The translations under genes and the position numbers were made by a program. Under the pieces are notes generated by a model. The model was not told the DNA's origin. It was given only the letters and a program-made list of their open reading frames with translations, and did not search any database. From assembly GCA_023248995.1 (NCBI GenBank), contig JAHFDN010000016.1, positions 1 to 62,912 on the forward strand: 62,912 nt of DNA, given 5' to 3'. The stretch comes from Candidatus Rokuibacteriota bacterium. Its GTDB lineage: Bacteria; Methylomirabilota; Methylomirabilia; Rokubacteriales; CSP1-6. Below are positions 38,816 to 48,014 of the stretch, one piece after another (within the stretch, counting starts at the first letter, position 1; each line of letters begins with the position of its first letter).

Positions 38816-39177
38816 TTAAGTCCTCTCCAGAACAGGCGCGAGGCAGAGTTACGCACAGAGTTATCCACAGGTGTGAATAACTGGGGCGTATCCCGGCGAC
38901 GAAGGGGTGATGGACGGCGGGGCGACGACCCATCGAAATTCGAACCCTCGTCGGCTCCGGTCGGAACGGAAAGAAACGAACACCCGGCGCAGAGGGCCGA
39001 GACGGCGCAAGGCGAGCCTGGCCATACGCGGGCCGAAGAATGCACGGTACCATAGCACGGCGACAATCGGCCAGGCAACCCCCTTCCTGGGGGGCGCGGG
39101 TCCGTCGGCCGCCTTGACTTCAAAGTTTCTGGTCAGTAGACTGGACAAGTTTTTCGACGAAGAGGAGGAGCCCTCCG
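38816..39177. other. putative chromosomal origin (oriC), dnaA-rpmH gap
   Basis: A 362-base gene-free gap between divergent dnaA and rpmH. It holds a DnaA-box pair at 38861-38880 and a weaker TTACGCACA at 38850-38858. Gene orientation switches here from mainly minus (left) to mainly plus (right). No long AT-rich unwinding element is obvious, so the call depends on synteny and DnaA boxes. Confidence 0.6.
38861..38880. promoter_or_regulatory. inverted DnaA-box pair upstream of dnaA
   Basis: TTATCCACA (38861-38869, perfect) and TGTGAATAA (38872-38880; TTATTCACA on the other strand, one mismatch) face each other with a 2-base spacer. With flanks they form a near-perfect AGTTATCCACA/TGTGAATAACT palindrome. 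Confidence 0.75.
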
Positions 39178-39312
39178 ATGAAGCGCACGTATCAGCCGAA
39201 TCGCCGTAAGCGCAAGGGCACGCACGGCTTCCGCGAGCGGATGAAGAGCCGCGGCGGACGGAAGGTTCTCAAGCGCCGACGCGCGAAGGGGCGGAGGCGT
39301 CTCACCGTTTAG
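39178..39312 (+). CDS. rpmH: 50S ribosomal protein L34
   Basis: 44 aa, exact family size: [20 protein letters not shown], then the Lys/Arg-rich [10 protein letters not shown] end. It is preceded by AGGAGGAG, an excellent Shine-Dalgarno. It sits at the classic position opposite dnaA and upstream of rnpA. Confidence 0.98.
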   Translation: MKRTYQPNRRKRKGTHGFRERMKSRGGRKVLKRRRAKGRRRLTV

Positions 39313-39329
39313 GAGGAGGGGCGAGGTCG

Positions 39330-39695
39330 GTGGGGGAACGGGCCCTGCCTCGCGGGGAGCGGCTCACGTGCCCGCGGGAGTTTCAGGCGGTCTTCCAACG
39401 GGGGGCACGGGTTGAACGCCCGTCGGTTCTCATTCTCTGGCGAGGGGCGGATGGTCTCCGGAGGGCCGGGTTCGCTGTCAGTCGTCAGGTGCAGGGGGCG
39501 GTGCGCCGAAACCGCGCTCGCCGGCGGATTCGGGAGGCATATCGTGCGAGTCGGCAGCTCGTCCCCGAAGGGATCCGCCTAGTGGTCGTGGCCCGGCCTC
39601 GCGCCGGGGACGGACCCTTTAGCGAGGTTCTCCGCGACATGCAGGACGCATTGGGAGCCGTCGCTAGGGAGCGGCGGCGGGCAGCCGAGGCGTGA
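39330..39695 (+). CDS. rnpA: ribonuclease P protein component
   Basis: 121 aa from a GTG. It has [20 protein letters not shown] and the RNase P RNA-binding signature [19 protein letters not shown] (RNR motif). It binds RNase P RNA and helps process tRNA 5' ends. It starts 17 bases after rpmH and overlaps yidD by 4 bases (GTGA). Confidence 0.94.
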   Translation: MGERALPRGERLTCPREFQAVFQRGARVERPSVLILWRGADGLRRAGFAVSRQVQGAVRRNRARRRIREAYRASRQLVPEGIRLVVVARPRAGDGPFSEVLRDMQDALGAVARERRRAAEA

Positions 39696-39973
39696 CGCTC
39701 TTCGGACTGGGACTCGTTCGGGGATACCAGCGGTTCGTTTCGCCGCTCTTGCCTCGGGCCTGCCGCTTCGTCCCGACGTGCTCCGAGTATGCGCGGCAGG
39801 CGCTCGCGGGACACGGGTTCGTGCGGGGATGTTGGCTCGCGGGGCGCCGCCTGCTCCGGTGCCATCCATTTCATCCGGGAGGATACGATCCCCTCCCGCC
39901 GGCGCGGCTAGGGTCATCCGCAAGGAACACAGTGAGGACATGGAAAAGCGAGCGATTCTGGCCGCCGTCTTGA
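39692..39973 (+). CDS. yidD: membrane protein insertion efficiency factor YidD
   Basis: 93 aa. The hallmark [15 protein letters not shown] and [18 protein letters not shown] are present. It is a small membrane-associated helper of YidC insertion. It starts on a GTG overlapping rnpA and its 3' end overlaps the yidC start by 34 bases, so its C-terminus runs into the yidC coding region in another frame. Confidence 0.94.
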   Translation: MTLFGLGLVRGYQRFVSPLLPRACRFVPTCSEYARQALAGHGFVRGCWLAGRRLLRCHPFHPGGYDPLPPARLGSSARNTVRTWKSERFWPPS

Positions 39974-41553
39974 TGGCCGGCCTCCTGATTCTCTACCAGA
40001 CGCTCTTCGCTCCTTCCCCTCCCCCACCCGCTCCGGTTCAGGCCCCGGTTGAGTCGAAACCGGCCCCGCCGCCGTCACCGCCGGTGGCGGTGCCCCGGCG
40101 GGTCGAGCCGCCGCGCGCCATTCCTCAGCGCACGGTCGTCGTCGAGGCTCCACTGTTTCGCGCGGCGATCGGGAGCGACGGCGGGAAGCTTCAAGAGTGG
40201 ACGCTCCACTACCGTGGCGACAAACCCATGGTCCTTCCCGGAGCGCTCGGGCCGGCCGGCCTCGTGGTGCAGCGGCCGGGCGCAGGTTCCGAGCGCGTGA
40301 CCTTCGACGTGAAGGAGCAACCCCTCGCGCTGGGCCCGGCCCGGCCCCGCGGGGAGCTCCTCCTGGCGGGGCAGGACGCGTTCGGTCTGAAGGTAACCGA
40401 GGCGTTCCAGTTTCACGCGGAGGGCTTTCACGTCGAGCTCGCCCTGCGCGCGGAAAACCATCAGGCGGTTCCTCAGGCGGTGGAGCTGCTCCTGCCGTGG
40501 TCGACCTTGAAGAAGTGGCCCGACGACCAGAAGGAACAGTTTCAGGGGCAGCGACCCACCCGGGTCGTGCGACTGTCTCGAGGGGAGGTTCACCGGGACG
40601 AGCTCGCGAAGGTTGCGGATCTGAGCGAGCAAGGGACATGGATCGGATTCGAGAGCGAGTGGTACATCGCCGCGCTGGTGCCGCTGACGCCCGATTTCAA
40701 GCTCACGACGTCCGCGGAGGCCGACGGGACGGTGCAGATCGCCCTCAGAGCCACTCCCCCGCCCCTTGCCCCCGGCCAGGCGTGGGAGGGTCGGGCGCTC
40801 CTCTACGTGGGGCCGAAGGAACACGACCGCCTGAAAGCCCTGGGGGTCGGCCTCGAACAAGCGATTCACTTCGGACACCTCCTGTGGATCCTACCGATGG
40901 AGTGGATCGCCGTTCCCATCCTCTGGCTCATGAATTTCCTCTATCGCCAGGTCCCCAACTACGGCATTGCCATCATCGTGCTGACTGTGATCACCAGGAT
41001 CCTGTTCTACCCACTCACACTGAAGAGCATGGCATCCATGAAGGGCATGCAGGCCCTTCAGCCCCAGATCAACGCGCTTCGGGCCAAGCACCAGAAGGAT
41101 CCGCAACGGCTGCAGCGGGAAACCATGGAGTTGTACCGAAAGCACAAGGTGAACCCGATGGGCGGCTGCCTGCCGATGGTCGTTCAGATCCCCATCTTCT
41201 ATGCCCTCTACGTCGTATTCTCGCTCGCGGTGGAGTTGCAAAACGCCGTCTTCCTCTGCTTCGGTACGATCTTCCACACAGCGCTCTGGATTTGTGATCT
41301 CGCTGAGCAGGACCCCACATATATCCTGCCGATCCTGATGGGCATCTCGATGTTCGTCCAGCAGAAGATGACCCCGACCGTGGGCGATCCCCGCCAGGCG
41401 AAGATCATGCTGATCATGCCCGTCGTCTTCACCTACATGTTCTTGTACCTGCCGGCCGGCCTCGTTCTCTACTGGTTTGTCTCCAACGTCCTTCAAATCC
41501 TCCAGCAGTACTACACGAACCGCCGGGGCCGAGCGGCGAAGGCCGCGGGCTAA
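39940..41553 (+). CDS. yidC: membrane protein insertase YidC
   Basis: 537 aa from the ATG at 39940 ([20 protein letters not shown]). The N-terminal TM is followed by a Pro-rich linker and a large periplasmic domain (about 60-320), as in Gram-negative YidC. The conserved five-TM insertase core starts near [20 protein letters not shown] and includes [38 protein letters not shown] and [11 protein letters not shown]. It folds and inserts inner-membrane proteins, including ATP synthase subunits. Confidence 0.97.
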   Translation: MEKRAILAAVLMAGLLILYQTLFAPSPPPPAPVQAPVESKPAPPPSPPVAVPRRVEPPRAIPQRTVVVEAPLFRAAIGSDGGKLQEWTLHYRGDKPMVLPGALGPAGLVVQRPGAGSERVTFDVKEQPLALGPARPRGELLLAGQDAFGLKVTEAFQFHAEGFHVELALRAENHQAVPQAVELLLPWSTLKKWPDDQKEQFQGQRPTRVVRLSRGEVHRDELAKVADLSEQGTWIGFESEWYIAALVPLTPDFKLTTSAEADGTVQIALRATPPPLAPGQAWEGRALLYVGPKEHDRLKALGVGLEQAIHFGHLLWILPMEWIAVPILWLMNFLYRQVPNYGIAIIVLTVITRILFYPLTLKSMASMKGMQALQPQINALRAKHQKDPQRLQRETMELYRKHKVNPMGGCLPMVVQIPIFYALYVVFSLAVELQNAVFLCFGTIFHTALWICDLAEQDPTYILPILMGISMFVQQKMTPTVGDPRQAKIMLIMPVVFTYMFLYLPAGLVLYWFVSNVLQILQQYYTNRRGRAAKAAG

Positions 41554-41576
41554 GAGGCGAAAGAGATCCAGCGCGA

Positions 41577-41630
41577 ATGAGGGTGGTGGAGGAGACGGCA
41601 CGGAATCTGGACGAAGCCATCGGGCCATAG
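41577..41630 (+). pseudogene. truncated jag/khpB remnant
   Basis: ATG at 41577 opens a 17-codon frame, MRVVEETARNLDEAIGP, then TAG. This matches the start of the Jag N-terminal domain (pattern V-E-x-x-x-x-x-x-E-A-I), and jag normally follows yidC directly. No KH or R3H domain coding follows in any frame before rsmG. mnmE and mnmG, usual next genes, are also missing. The motif is short, so chance resemblance is possible. Confidence 0.5.
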
Positions 41631-41779
41631 CCAGGAGCGAACTAAGAGGGTCGGCCGCCGCCGACAGCGCTAGCTTGTCATACGATCAGCCCTGGCCATC
41701 TTGAGGGTCAATAGAGCCAGAAAAGCATTTAACTAAAGGTAGTTGCAAGCCGCTCGCGTTTCTGGCCAGGACACGTAGA
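41631..41779. other. non-coding remainder between the jag remnant and rsmG
   Basis: It holds an 8-bp inverted repeat GCCAGAAA (41716-41723) and TTTCTGGC (41759-41766), separated by 35 bases, around a less GC-rich segment just ahead of rsmG. The segment presumably includes the rsmG-parAB promoter; I see no strong sigma70 pair. Confidence 0.3.
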
Positions 41780-42445
41780 ATGAAGGGGATGCCCCCCCAA
41801 CGGTGGGACTTCTCGCACGCTCTCGCCCAGGGTTTTGTGTCGCTCCTCGGGCGGGCCCCGGCCCCCGAAGAACTTCAGGCTTTCTCGCGCTACCTAGCTC
41901 TTCTCCTCAAATGGAATCGCGCCCAGCGCCTGACTGGGTATCGCTCCGCGCAAGAGATCACCTCTAAGCTCTTTCTGGATTCTCTCCGGTTTCTCCGATG
42001 GATTGAGCCAGGAGACGAAAAGGTTCTGGACCTCGGAGCTGGCCCGGGCATCCCGGGGGTTCCGCTCAAGATTGTCGAACCGCGAATGCACCTGACGCTC
42101 TTGGAGGCCCGCCGCCGCCGCGTGTCCTTCCTGGCGACCATCGTGCGAGAACTGGGGTTTACGGAGGTCCGCTTGCTTCACGGCCGAGCCGAGGCGCTTA
42201 GTGAGTCGGAGCCCGGGCTGCGGGCCACCTTCGACGTGGTGGTCACCCGGGGGGCAGGTCCGCTGCGGTCCATCATCCCGATTGCACTGGCCTTTCTCAG
42301 GCCGGGAGGACGCTTCATTGGGTCCGGTCCACCCATCGGCAGCCCCACCCCTTCTCTCCATCTCCAGGCCCCCCATCGATGGGAGTCGTTCCCCACCCTT
42401 GGGGGTATCGGGGGACGGCGCTTCCTAATTGCTGAAAAAACTTGA
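41780..42445 (+). CDS. rsmG: 16S rRNA (guanine-N7) methyltransferase RsmG
   Basis: 221 aa. It has NRAQRLTGYRSAQEITSKLF at the N-terminus, SAM motif I VLDLGAGPGIPGVPLKI, and VVTRGAGPLRSIIPIALAFL. It methylates G527 in 16S rRNA. It lies directly upstream of parS-parA. Its usual partner mnmG is not adjacent. Confidence 0.95.
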   Translation: MKGMPPQRWDFSHALAQGFVSLLGRAPAPEELQAFSRYLALLLKWNRAQRLTGYRSAQEITSKLFLDSLRFLRWIEPGDEKVLDLGAGPGIPGVPLKIVEPRMHLTLLEARRRRVSFLATIVRELGFTEVRLLHGRAEALSESEPGLRATFDVVVTRGAGPLRSIIPIALAFLRPGGRFIGSGPPIGSPTPSLHLQAPHRWESFPTLGGIGGRRFLIAEKT

Positions 42446-42470
42446 TTGACTCCCCCGCCCCGGGGCAAGA

Positions 42471-42486
42471 TGTTCCACGTGAAACG
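42471..42486. promoter_or_regulatory. parS site 1
   Basis: TGTTCCACGTGAAACG, two mismatches from the consensus TGTTTCACGTGAAACA. ParB loading site 45 bases before the parA start. Confidence 0.92.
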
Positions 42487-42496
42487 GTCGCATTCG

Positions 42497-42512
42497 TGTT
42501 TCACGTGAAACG
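42497..42512. promoter_or_regulatory. parS site 2
   Basis: TGTTTCACGTGAAACG, one mismatch from the parS consensus; 26 bases centre to centre from site 1. Confidence 0.94.
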
Positions 42513-42530
42513 GTTGGCTGGAGGGCCTGC

Positions 42531-43292
42531 TTGGGACGCGTCATATCAGTCGTGAACCAAAAAGGGGGGGTTGGCAAGACCACCACGGCGGTCAACCTGG
42601 CCTCGGGTCTCGCCGTCGCGGAGCACCCCACCCTCCTTGTGGATCTTGACCCCCAGGGCAACGCAACGACGGGTCTCGGCGTGGCGAAGGACGGGCTCTA
42701 TCCCACCGTCTACCATGTCCTCTTGGGCGGCGAGCCGCTAGAAAAGGCCGCAAGAGAAACGCTCGTTCCCAACCTATTCCTGGTGCCGGCTGACATTGAT
42801 CTCGTCGGGGCGGAGGTCGAGCTGGTGGGCCTTTCAGCAAGAGAGTCCAGGCTCAAGAATGCATTGGAGGCCCTACGGGAGAAGTTTGAGTACATCCTGC
42901 TGGACTGCCCGCCCTCCCTGGGGCTTCTGACCGTGAATGCCCTCACCGCCGCGGATTCAGCCCTTGTTCCGCTCCAGTGTGAGTACTACGCTCTCGAAGG
43001 GCTTGCCCAGCTCCTCAAGACCATACGTCTCATCAAGGAGCGGCTTAACCCACGGCTCGAAGTGGAGGGGATCGTACTCACGATGTTCGACGGCCGCACG
43101 AGCCTCGCCACCCAAGTTAAGACCGAGGTCCACCGGTACTTCAGCGGCCAGATCTTCCAGACGATCATTCCGAGGAACGTCCGCCTTTCCGAAGCGCCGA
43201 GTCACGGCAAGCCCATCCTGCTCTATGACGTCCGCTCGACCGGCGCGCTGGCCTACCTTGAACTGACCAAGGAGGTGCTCGCCCATGGCTAG
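42531..43292 (+). CDS. parA: chromosome partitioning ATPase ParA (Soj)
   Basis: 253 aa from a TTG start (MGRVISVVNQKGGVGKTTTA). The deviant Walker A KGGVGKTT is at residues 11-18, with LLVDLDPQGNATTGLG and YILLDCPPSLGLLTVNAL as further family motifs. It drives chromosome segregation with ParB-parS. The 3' end overlaps parB by 8 bases, and two parS sites lie just upstream. Confidence 0.97.
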   Translation: MGRVISVVNQKGGVGKTTTAVNLASGLAVAEHPTLLVDLDPQGNATTGLGVAKDGLYPTVYHVLLGGEPLEKAARETLVPNLFLVPADIDLVGAEVELVGLSARESRLKNALEALREKFEYILLDCPPSLGLLTVNALTAADSALVPLQCEYYALEGLAQLLKTIRLIKERLNPRLEVEGIVLTMFDGRTSLATQVKTEVHRYFSGQIFQTIIPRNVRLSEAPSHGKPILLYDVRSTGALAYLELTKEVLAHG

Positions 43293-44127
43293 GCGGGGGC
43301 TGGGAAGAGGGCTCGGAGCTCTCTTGTCTACGAGCCCGGAGGCAGGGGATAACCTCCGAGAGATCCCCATCGGGGACATTTCTCCCAATCCGCAGCAGCC
43401 ACGAAAAACCTTCAATATTGATAGGTTACGTGAACTCGCCGCCTCGATGCGGCAGTCGGGGGTTCTCCAGCCGATCGTTGTGCGGCGGGCCGGAAACGGC
43501 TATGAGCTGATCGTGGGGGAGCGCCGCCTCCGCGCGGCGCAGATGGCGGGCATGGAACGGGTCCCAGCCGTGATCCGAGAGGCCACCAATGCCGAGGCGC
43601 TTGAGTTGGCACTCGTGGAAAACCTCCTCCGGGAGGACCTGAACCCCATGGAGGAGGCCGAGGCGTACCAGCGGCTCTTGGCCGAGTTCGGGTGGACGCA
43701 GGAAGAACTTGCCGGTCGGGTAGGGAAGGACCGGAGCTCCATCGCCAACTGTCTTCGACTCCTCAAGCTTCCCGCGATCATTCAGGAAGACCTGAGAGCC
43801 GGGCGCCTGACGATGGGCCACGCTCGGGCGCTGCTCTCGTTGACAGGGGAAGCGGCCCAGCTCAAGCTCAGGGAGGAAATTCTCGCCCACTCGTGGTCGG
43901 TCAGGACGACGGAGGAGGGAGTACAGCGGAGCCACATCCCACGGCGAGCTCCGCGCCGGTCTCCGGAGCTGACCGCGCTCGAGGATCAGCTCCGCGAGCG
44001 CTTGGCCACCCGGGTGCGCTTGGTCGGCTCGGAGCGCCGGGGGCGTATCGAGATCGTATATGCCTCGCGCGAGGAACTGGAACGATTGGTCGAGCAGATC
44101 TCGAGGAGGTCCGGTCTGGGCCGATGA
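43285..44127 (+). CDS. parB: chromosome partitioning protein ParB (Spo0J)
   Basis: 280 aa. RRGLGRGLGALL is the ParA-stimulating N-terminus. CTP-binding motifs NPQQPRKTF and VGERRLRAAQMAG follow, then LVENLLREDLNPMEEAEAYQ and the HTH region (GRVGKDRSSIANCLRLLKL). A C-terminal dimerisation domain closes the protein. It spreads from parS as a CTP-dependent clamp. It overlaps mnmA by ATGA. Confidence 0.97.
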   Translation: MARRGLGRGLGALLSTSPEAGDNLREIPIGDISPNPQQPRKTFNIDRLRELAASMRQSGVLQPIVVRRAGNGYELIVGERRLRAAQMAGMERVPAVIREATNAEALELALVENLLREDLNPMEEAEAYQRLLAEFGWTQEELAGRVGKDRSSIANCLRLLKLPAIIQEDLRAGRLTMGHARALLSLTGEAAQLKLREEILAHSWSVRTTEEGVQRSHIPRRAPRRSPELTALEDQLRERLATRVRLVGSERRGRIEIVYASREELERLVEQISRRSGLGR

Positions 44128-45209
44128 GCGCGCGCATCGTCGTCGGGATGAGCGGCGGGGTGGATTCCTCGGTCGCGGCAGCTCTGCTGGTCGAGCAGGG
44201 GTTCGATGTGGTGGGGGTCACGCTTCGCGTCTGGCCCTGGCGGGAGGCTGCCGAAGCGCCCGGGCGCTTCGGCAGCTGTTGCTCGCCCGAGACCGTGGAG
44301 GACGCCCGTCAGGTCGCGCGGCACCTGGGGATTCCGTACTACTTGCTGAACACCGAGCGCGAGTTCGACCGGACGGTGATCGAAAACTTCGCCAGCGAAT
44401 ATGGGTCGGGGCGGACGCCGGTGCCCTGTGTCGTCTGTAACCAGAAAGTCAAGTTCGGCTCGTTGCTCGGTCGGGCTCGCGCGTGGGAGGCGACGGCGGT
44501 CGCCACTGGCCACTACGCCCGCGTGGCGCAGGACCCGCAGACGGGACGCCACCTCTTGTTCAGGGGACGGGATCGCCGGAAGGACCAGTCCGATTTTCTG
44601 TGGCCGCTGACCCAGTCCCAGCTGGCGGCTGCCAGGTTTCCCGTGGGCGACCTCGCGAAAGACGAGGTGCGCGCCAAGGCCCGGGCCCTCGGGCTTCCGG
44701 TGGCGGACAAGCCCGAGAGCATGGAAATTTGCTTCGTCCCCGACGACGACTACCGGGGGTTTCTGCGGAGACGGATTCCCGCGGCTTTCCAGCCTGGGCC
44801 CATCGTGGATCGCGCGGGGAAGCAACTGGGCGAGCACGAGGGGCTCGCAGCCTACACGATCGGGCAGCGGCGCGGCCTCGGCCTGGCGGCAGACCGCCCT
44901 CTGTATGTTCTGGCGTTGGACCCCGATCGCAACGTGGTCGTGGTAGGGGATCAAGAGGCGCTGGACACTAGGCGCCTGGTCGCTGTCGAGGCGAACTTCA
45001 TCCCGTTCGATTGGCCCGCGGACGAGATCCGGGTGCTGGCCAAGGTTCGTCACAACCACGCGCCGGCTCCGGCCCTCGTGCGGCCAGCAGGCGATCGACG
45101 CGTCGAGGCGATCTTCGACGCGCCCCAGCGGGCGATCACGCCGGGGCAGTCGGTGGTCTTTTATCAGGACGAGCTGGTGGTGGGAGGAGGGATAATCTCC
45201 AGGGCTTGA
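44124..45209 (+). CDS. mnmA: tRNA-specific 2-thiouridylase MnmA
   Basis: 361 aa from the ATG overlapping the parB stop. The PP-loop ATP site is VVGMSGGVDSSVAA. The two catalytic cysteines lie in PVPCVVCNQKVKFGSLL and SMEICFVPDDDY. It adds sulfur to U34 of Lys, Glu and Gln tRNAs. Translational coupling to parB is unusual; other parts of the U34 pathway (mnmE/mnmG) that often sit at this locus are absent. Confidence 0.96.
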   Translation: MSARIVVGMSGGVDSSVAAALLVEQGFDVVGVTLRVWPWREAAEAPGRFGSCCSPETVEDARQVARHLGIPYYLLNTEREFDRTVIENFASEYGSGRTPVPCVVCNQKVKFGSLLGRARAWEATAVATGHYARVAQDPQTGRHLLFRGRDRRKDQSDFLWPLTQSQLAAARFPVGDLAKDEVRAKARALGLPVADKPESMEICFVPDDDYRGFLRRRIPAAFQPGPIVDRAGKQLGEHEGLAAYTIGQRRGLGLAADRPLYVLALDPDRNVVVVGDQEALDTRRLVAVEANFIPFDWPADEIRVLAKVRHNHAPAPALVRPAGDRRVEAIFDAPQRAITPGQSVVFYQDELVVGGGIISRA

Positions 45210-45235
45210 CAGTTTTCACGTCGTCGTGATATTCG
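45206..45235 (+). promoter_or_regulatory. promoter of the atpFHAGDC operon
   Basis: TTGACA (45206-45211), overlapping the mnmA stop codon, with an extended -10 (TGA then TATTCG, 45230-45235) after an 18-base spacer. The leader to atpF would be about 50 bases. Confidence 0.5.
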
Positions 45236-45291
45236 TCTAGTGTTTTGCTTGCTCCTCTTTTCACAACACCTTCAACCCGGAGAATTCACGA

Positions 45292-45855
45292 ATGTTTAGG
45301 GTCTTAGGCAGGGTCAGCCTTCTTGTCGGGTCGCTCCCCGGCGTGGCGGCGGCGTCCGAGGGGGGCGGCTTCATTAACCTCGACCGGTCGATGCTTATCC
45401 AGGCCCTCAATTTCGGCCTCCTGCTGGCGATTCTCTGGCGGCTTCTCTACCGACCGTTCATGGCTAAGCTCGAGGAGCGCTCCCAGGCGATCAAAAAGTC
45501 TCTGGCCGAGGCCCAGGCGGCTCAGGCCGAGGCCGTGCGCCAGCGGGAAGAGCACAGGAAGCAGCTGGAGGCTGCCTACGCCGAGGCCCAGAGCATTCGC
45601 GGCGCGGCCGTGCAGGAGGCCGCGGTGGAACAGCGGCGCCTGGTGGAGGCCGCCCGGGCCGAAGCCGGGCGTCTGGTGGAGGCCGCCCGGGTCGAGATCG
45701 AGCAGGACGTTCGGCGGGCCAAGCAAGAACTCCGTCGTGAGGTCGGAGACCTCGCGGTGTCGGTCGCAGAGCGGCTCGTCCGCAGGAGTCTTCGGGGTGA
45801 GGATCACCAGAAGATCGTCGCCGACGCCATCGCCGACCTGGAACGCTCGCGATGA
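45292..45855 (+). CDS. atpF: F-type ATP synthase subunit b
   Basis: 187 aa. One TM span (QALNFGLLLAILWRLLYRPF, about residues 36-55) follows a short N-terminal hydrophobic stretch that may be a signal or second span. A long Ala/Glu/Arg-rich coiled coil makes up the peripheral stalk. It is the first gene of an atpFHAGDC operon and overlaps atpH by ATGA. No atpB or atpE precedes it. Confidence 0.93.
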   Translation: MFRVLGRVSLLVGSLPGVAAASEGGGFINLDRSMLIQALNFGLLLAILWRLLYRPFMAKLEERSQAIKKSLAEAQAAQAEAVRQREEHRKQLEAAYAEAQSIRGAAVQEAAVEQRRLVEAARAEAGRLVEAARVEIEQDVRRAKQELRREVGDLAVSVAERLVRRSLRGEDHQKIVADAIADLERSR

Positions 45856-46397
45856 GGAAGCAGGAGGCGACGGCCAGGCGGTACGCTAAAGCGCTCTTCC
45901 TGGCCGCGCGCGAGGCCGGCCGCCAGGAGGCCATCGGACAGGAGCTCGAGAGCGCGCTCAGGGTCGTGGCCACCAACCGCCGCCTGGAGGAGGTCTTGAC
46001 CCGGCCCTGGATCACGGGGGCGACCAAGAAAGCGATCGCGACGGCGATCGCCGAGCGGCTCGGGTGCTCCGCGCTGGTCAAGAACTTCCTGGGGCTCTTG
46101 GCCGGCCGGGGACGAATCGACCATGTGGCAGAGATCGCGCGGGCGTATCGGGACCTGCTCGATCAGGCCGCCGGCCGCGTGCGGGCTCAGGTGAAAAGCG
46201 CCGTGGCCTTGGGCGAGCGAGAGCGGCAGCAGCTCGGTACGGGGCTGGGGAGGATCGTGGGCAAAGCGGTGATCGTGGAGGATTCGGTGGACGCGACCCT
46301 CCTCGGGGGGTTCGTGGCCCAGATCGGTAGCCTCGTCCTGGATGGCAGTCTCGACGGGCAGCTCGCGCGGGTGCGCGAGCGCGTCGTGAGGGGATAG
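45852..46397 (+). CDS. atpH: F-type ATP synthase subunit delta
   Basis: 181 aa (OSCP). ARRYAKALFLAAREAGRQE opens the helical domain, and the C-terminal domain has LLGGFVAQIGSLVLDGSLDG. It links the b-stalk to the alpha/beta hexamer. It sits between atpF and atpA with a 4-base overlap and a 3-base gap. Confidence 0.95.
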   Translation: MRKQEATARRYAKALFLAAREAGRQEAIGQELESALRVVATNRRLEEVLTRPWITGATKKAIATAIAERLGCSALVKNFLGLLAGRGRIDHVAEIARAYRDLLDQAAGRVRAQVKSAVALGERERQQLGTGLGRIVGKAVIVEDSVDATLLGGFVAQIGSLVLDGSLDGQLARVRERVVRG

Positions 46398-46400
46398 CGG

Positions 46401-47927
46401 ATGATCAAGGCCGACGAAATCAGCGAGCTCATTCGGCGCCAGCTCCAAGGCTACGAGCCGCAGGTGGACCTCCAGGAAGTGGGGCGCGTCATCGAGGTCG
46501 GGGACGGGATCGCCCGCATCTACGGTCTGCAGAACGCGATGGCGGGCGAGCTCCTCGAGTTTCCCGGCGGCGTGTACGGGATGGTGATGAACTTGGAGGA
46601 AGACAACGTGGGCGCCGTCCTCCTCGGCGAAGACACCCTGATCAAAGAAGGCGATCAGGTGTCGCGGACGAAGCGGATCTCGCAGGTCCCGGTGGGCGAG
46701 GCCCTGGTCGGCCGGGTGGTGAATGCCCTCGGCCAGCCGGTGGACGGTCAGGGGCCCATCGAGACGAAGGAGTTCCGGCCTATCGAGCGGTACGCGCCGG
46801 GGGTGGTGGATCGGCGCCCGGTGAAGGAGCCACTTCAGACCGGGCTCAAGGCCATTGACTCGATGATCCCCATCGGGCGGGGCCAGCGGGAGCTGATCAT
46901 CGGCGACCGACAGACGGGGAAGACGGCGATCGGCGTGGACACGATCATCAACCAGGCAGGGCAGGGGGTCCACTGCTTCTACGTCGCCATCGGGCAGAAG
47001 CGCTCCACGGTCGCCCAGGTGGTCAAAGTCCTGGAGGAGGCCGGCGCCATGGCCTACACCACGGTCATCACCGCCTCGGCCTCCGAACCGGCCCCGCTCC
47101 AGTACCTGGCCCCCTACGCGGGCTGCGCCATGGGCGAGTACTTCCGGGACTCGGGGCGCCACGCCCTCTGCATCTACGACGACCTGTCGAAGCACGCTCA
47201 AGCGTATCGGCAGCTGTCGCTCCTGCTCAGACGCCCACCCGGGCGGGAGGCCTACCCCGGCGACGTCTTCTACCTCCACTCGCGCCTGCTCGAGCGGGCT
47301 GCGAAGCTCAACGACGAGCTGGGCGGCGGCTCCCTGACCGCGCTCCCGATCATCGAAACCCAGCTGGGCGACGTCTCCGCCTATATCCCGACCAACGTCA
47401 TTTCCATCACCGATGGCCAGATCTACCTTGAGACCGACCTCTTCTTCGCCGGGGTTCGCCCGGCGGTCAACGTCGGGCTGTCGGTGTCGCGGGTTGGCGG
47501 CAGCGCCCAGATCAAGGCGATGCGGCAGGTGGCCGGAAAGCTGCGCCTCGACCTTGCGCAGTACCGCGAGCTGGCGGCGTTCGCCCAGTTCGGTTCCGAG
47601 TTGGACAAGGCCACCCAAGCGCAGCTCGCACGCGGCCAGCGAATGGTGGAGGTCCTCAAGCAGGGACAGTACGTGCCGTTCCCCGTGGAAAAACAGATCG
47701 TCGTCATTTATGCGGGGACCCAAGGGCTTCTGGACGACCTCCCGATCGACACGATCTGCCCCTTCGAGGAGTTCCTTCATTCCTTTGTCGAAAGGCGCTA
47801 CAAGCAGGTCTACGCCGAGATTCGGGAGAAGCGCGAGATCTCCGATAGCCTTCGTCAGACGTTGGGCACGGCGATCTCGGAAGCCAAGGCCGAGTTCGTC
47901 CAGACCAAGGGCAGCCGCACCGCGTGA
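46401..47927 (+). CDS. atpA: F-type ATP synthase subunit alpha
   Basis: 508 aa, standard. It has the P-loop [23 protein letters not shown]-like [12 protein letters not shown] and the signature [17 protein letters not shown]. It is the non-catalytic nucleotide-binding subunit. A copy of the dispersed two-hairpin repeat follows its stop codon and separates it from atpG. Confidence 0.98.
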   Translation: MIKADEISELIRRQLQGYEPQVDLQEVGRVIEVGDGIARIYGLQNAMAGELLEFPGGVYGMVMNLEEDNVGAVLLGEDTLIKEGDQVSRTKRISQVPVGEALVGRVVNALGQPVDGQGPIETKEFRPIERYAPGVVDRRPVKEPLQTGLKAIDSMIPIGRGQRELIIGDRQTGKTAIGVDTIINQAGQGVHCFYVAIGQKRSTVAQVVKVLEEAGAMAYTTVITASASEPAPLQYLAPYAGCAMGEYFRDSGRHALCIYDDLSKHAQAYRQLSLLLRRPPGREAYPGDVFYLHSRLLERAAKLNDELGGGSLTALPIIETQLGDVSAYIPTNVISITDGQIYLETDLFFAGVRPAVNVGLSVSRVGGSAQIKAMRQVAGKLRLDLAQYRELAAFAQFGSELDKATQAQLARGQRMVEVLKQGQYVPFPVEKQIVVIYAGTQGLLDDLPIDTICPFEEFLHSFVERRYKQVYAEIREKREISDSLRQTLGTAISEAKAEFVQTKGSRTA

Positions 47928-47945
47928 TGACTTGGCCGGGGTCGC

Positions 47946-48009
47946 GCGCGGGCATCACTCGCGCAGCCCGGGGGGGGAGGTTCGGAAGGGGGGCGTAGCC
48001 CCCCTCCGA
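47946..48009. repeat. dispersed two-hairpin intergenic repeat, copy 3, inside the atp operon
   Basis: Hairpin B (47982-48009) is the standard form, TCGGAAGGGGGGC with the complementary CCCCCCTCCGA. Hairpin A is diverged: GCGCGGG/CTCGCGC with a CATCA loop (47946-47964). It ends five bases before the atpG ATG, so it may cover or replace that gene's ribosome-binding region. Confidence 0.7.
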
Positions 48010-48014
48010 GGGAT

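Noticed and set aside
45804-47780. 658-aa minus-strand open frame over atpH-atpA
   Set aside because: Antisense shadow of atpH and atpA; no domain signal.
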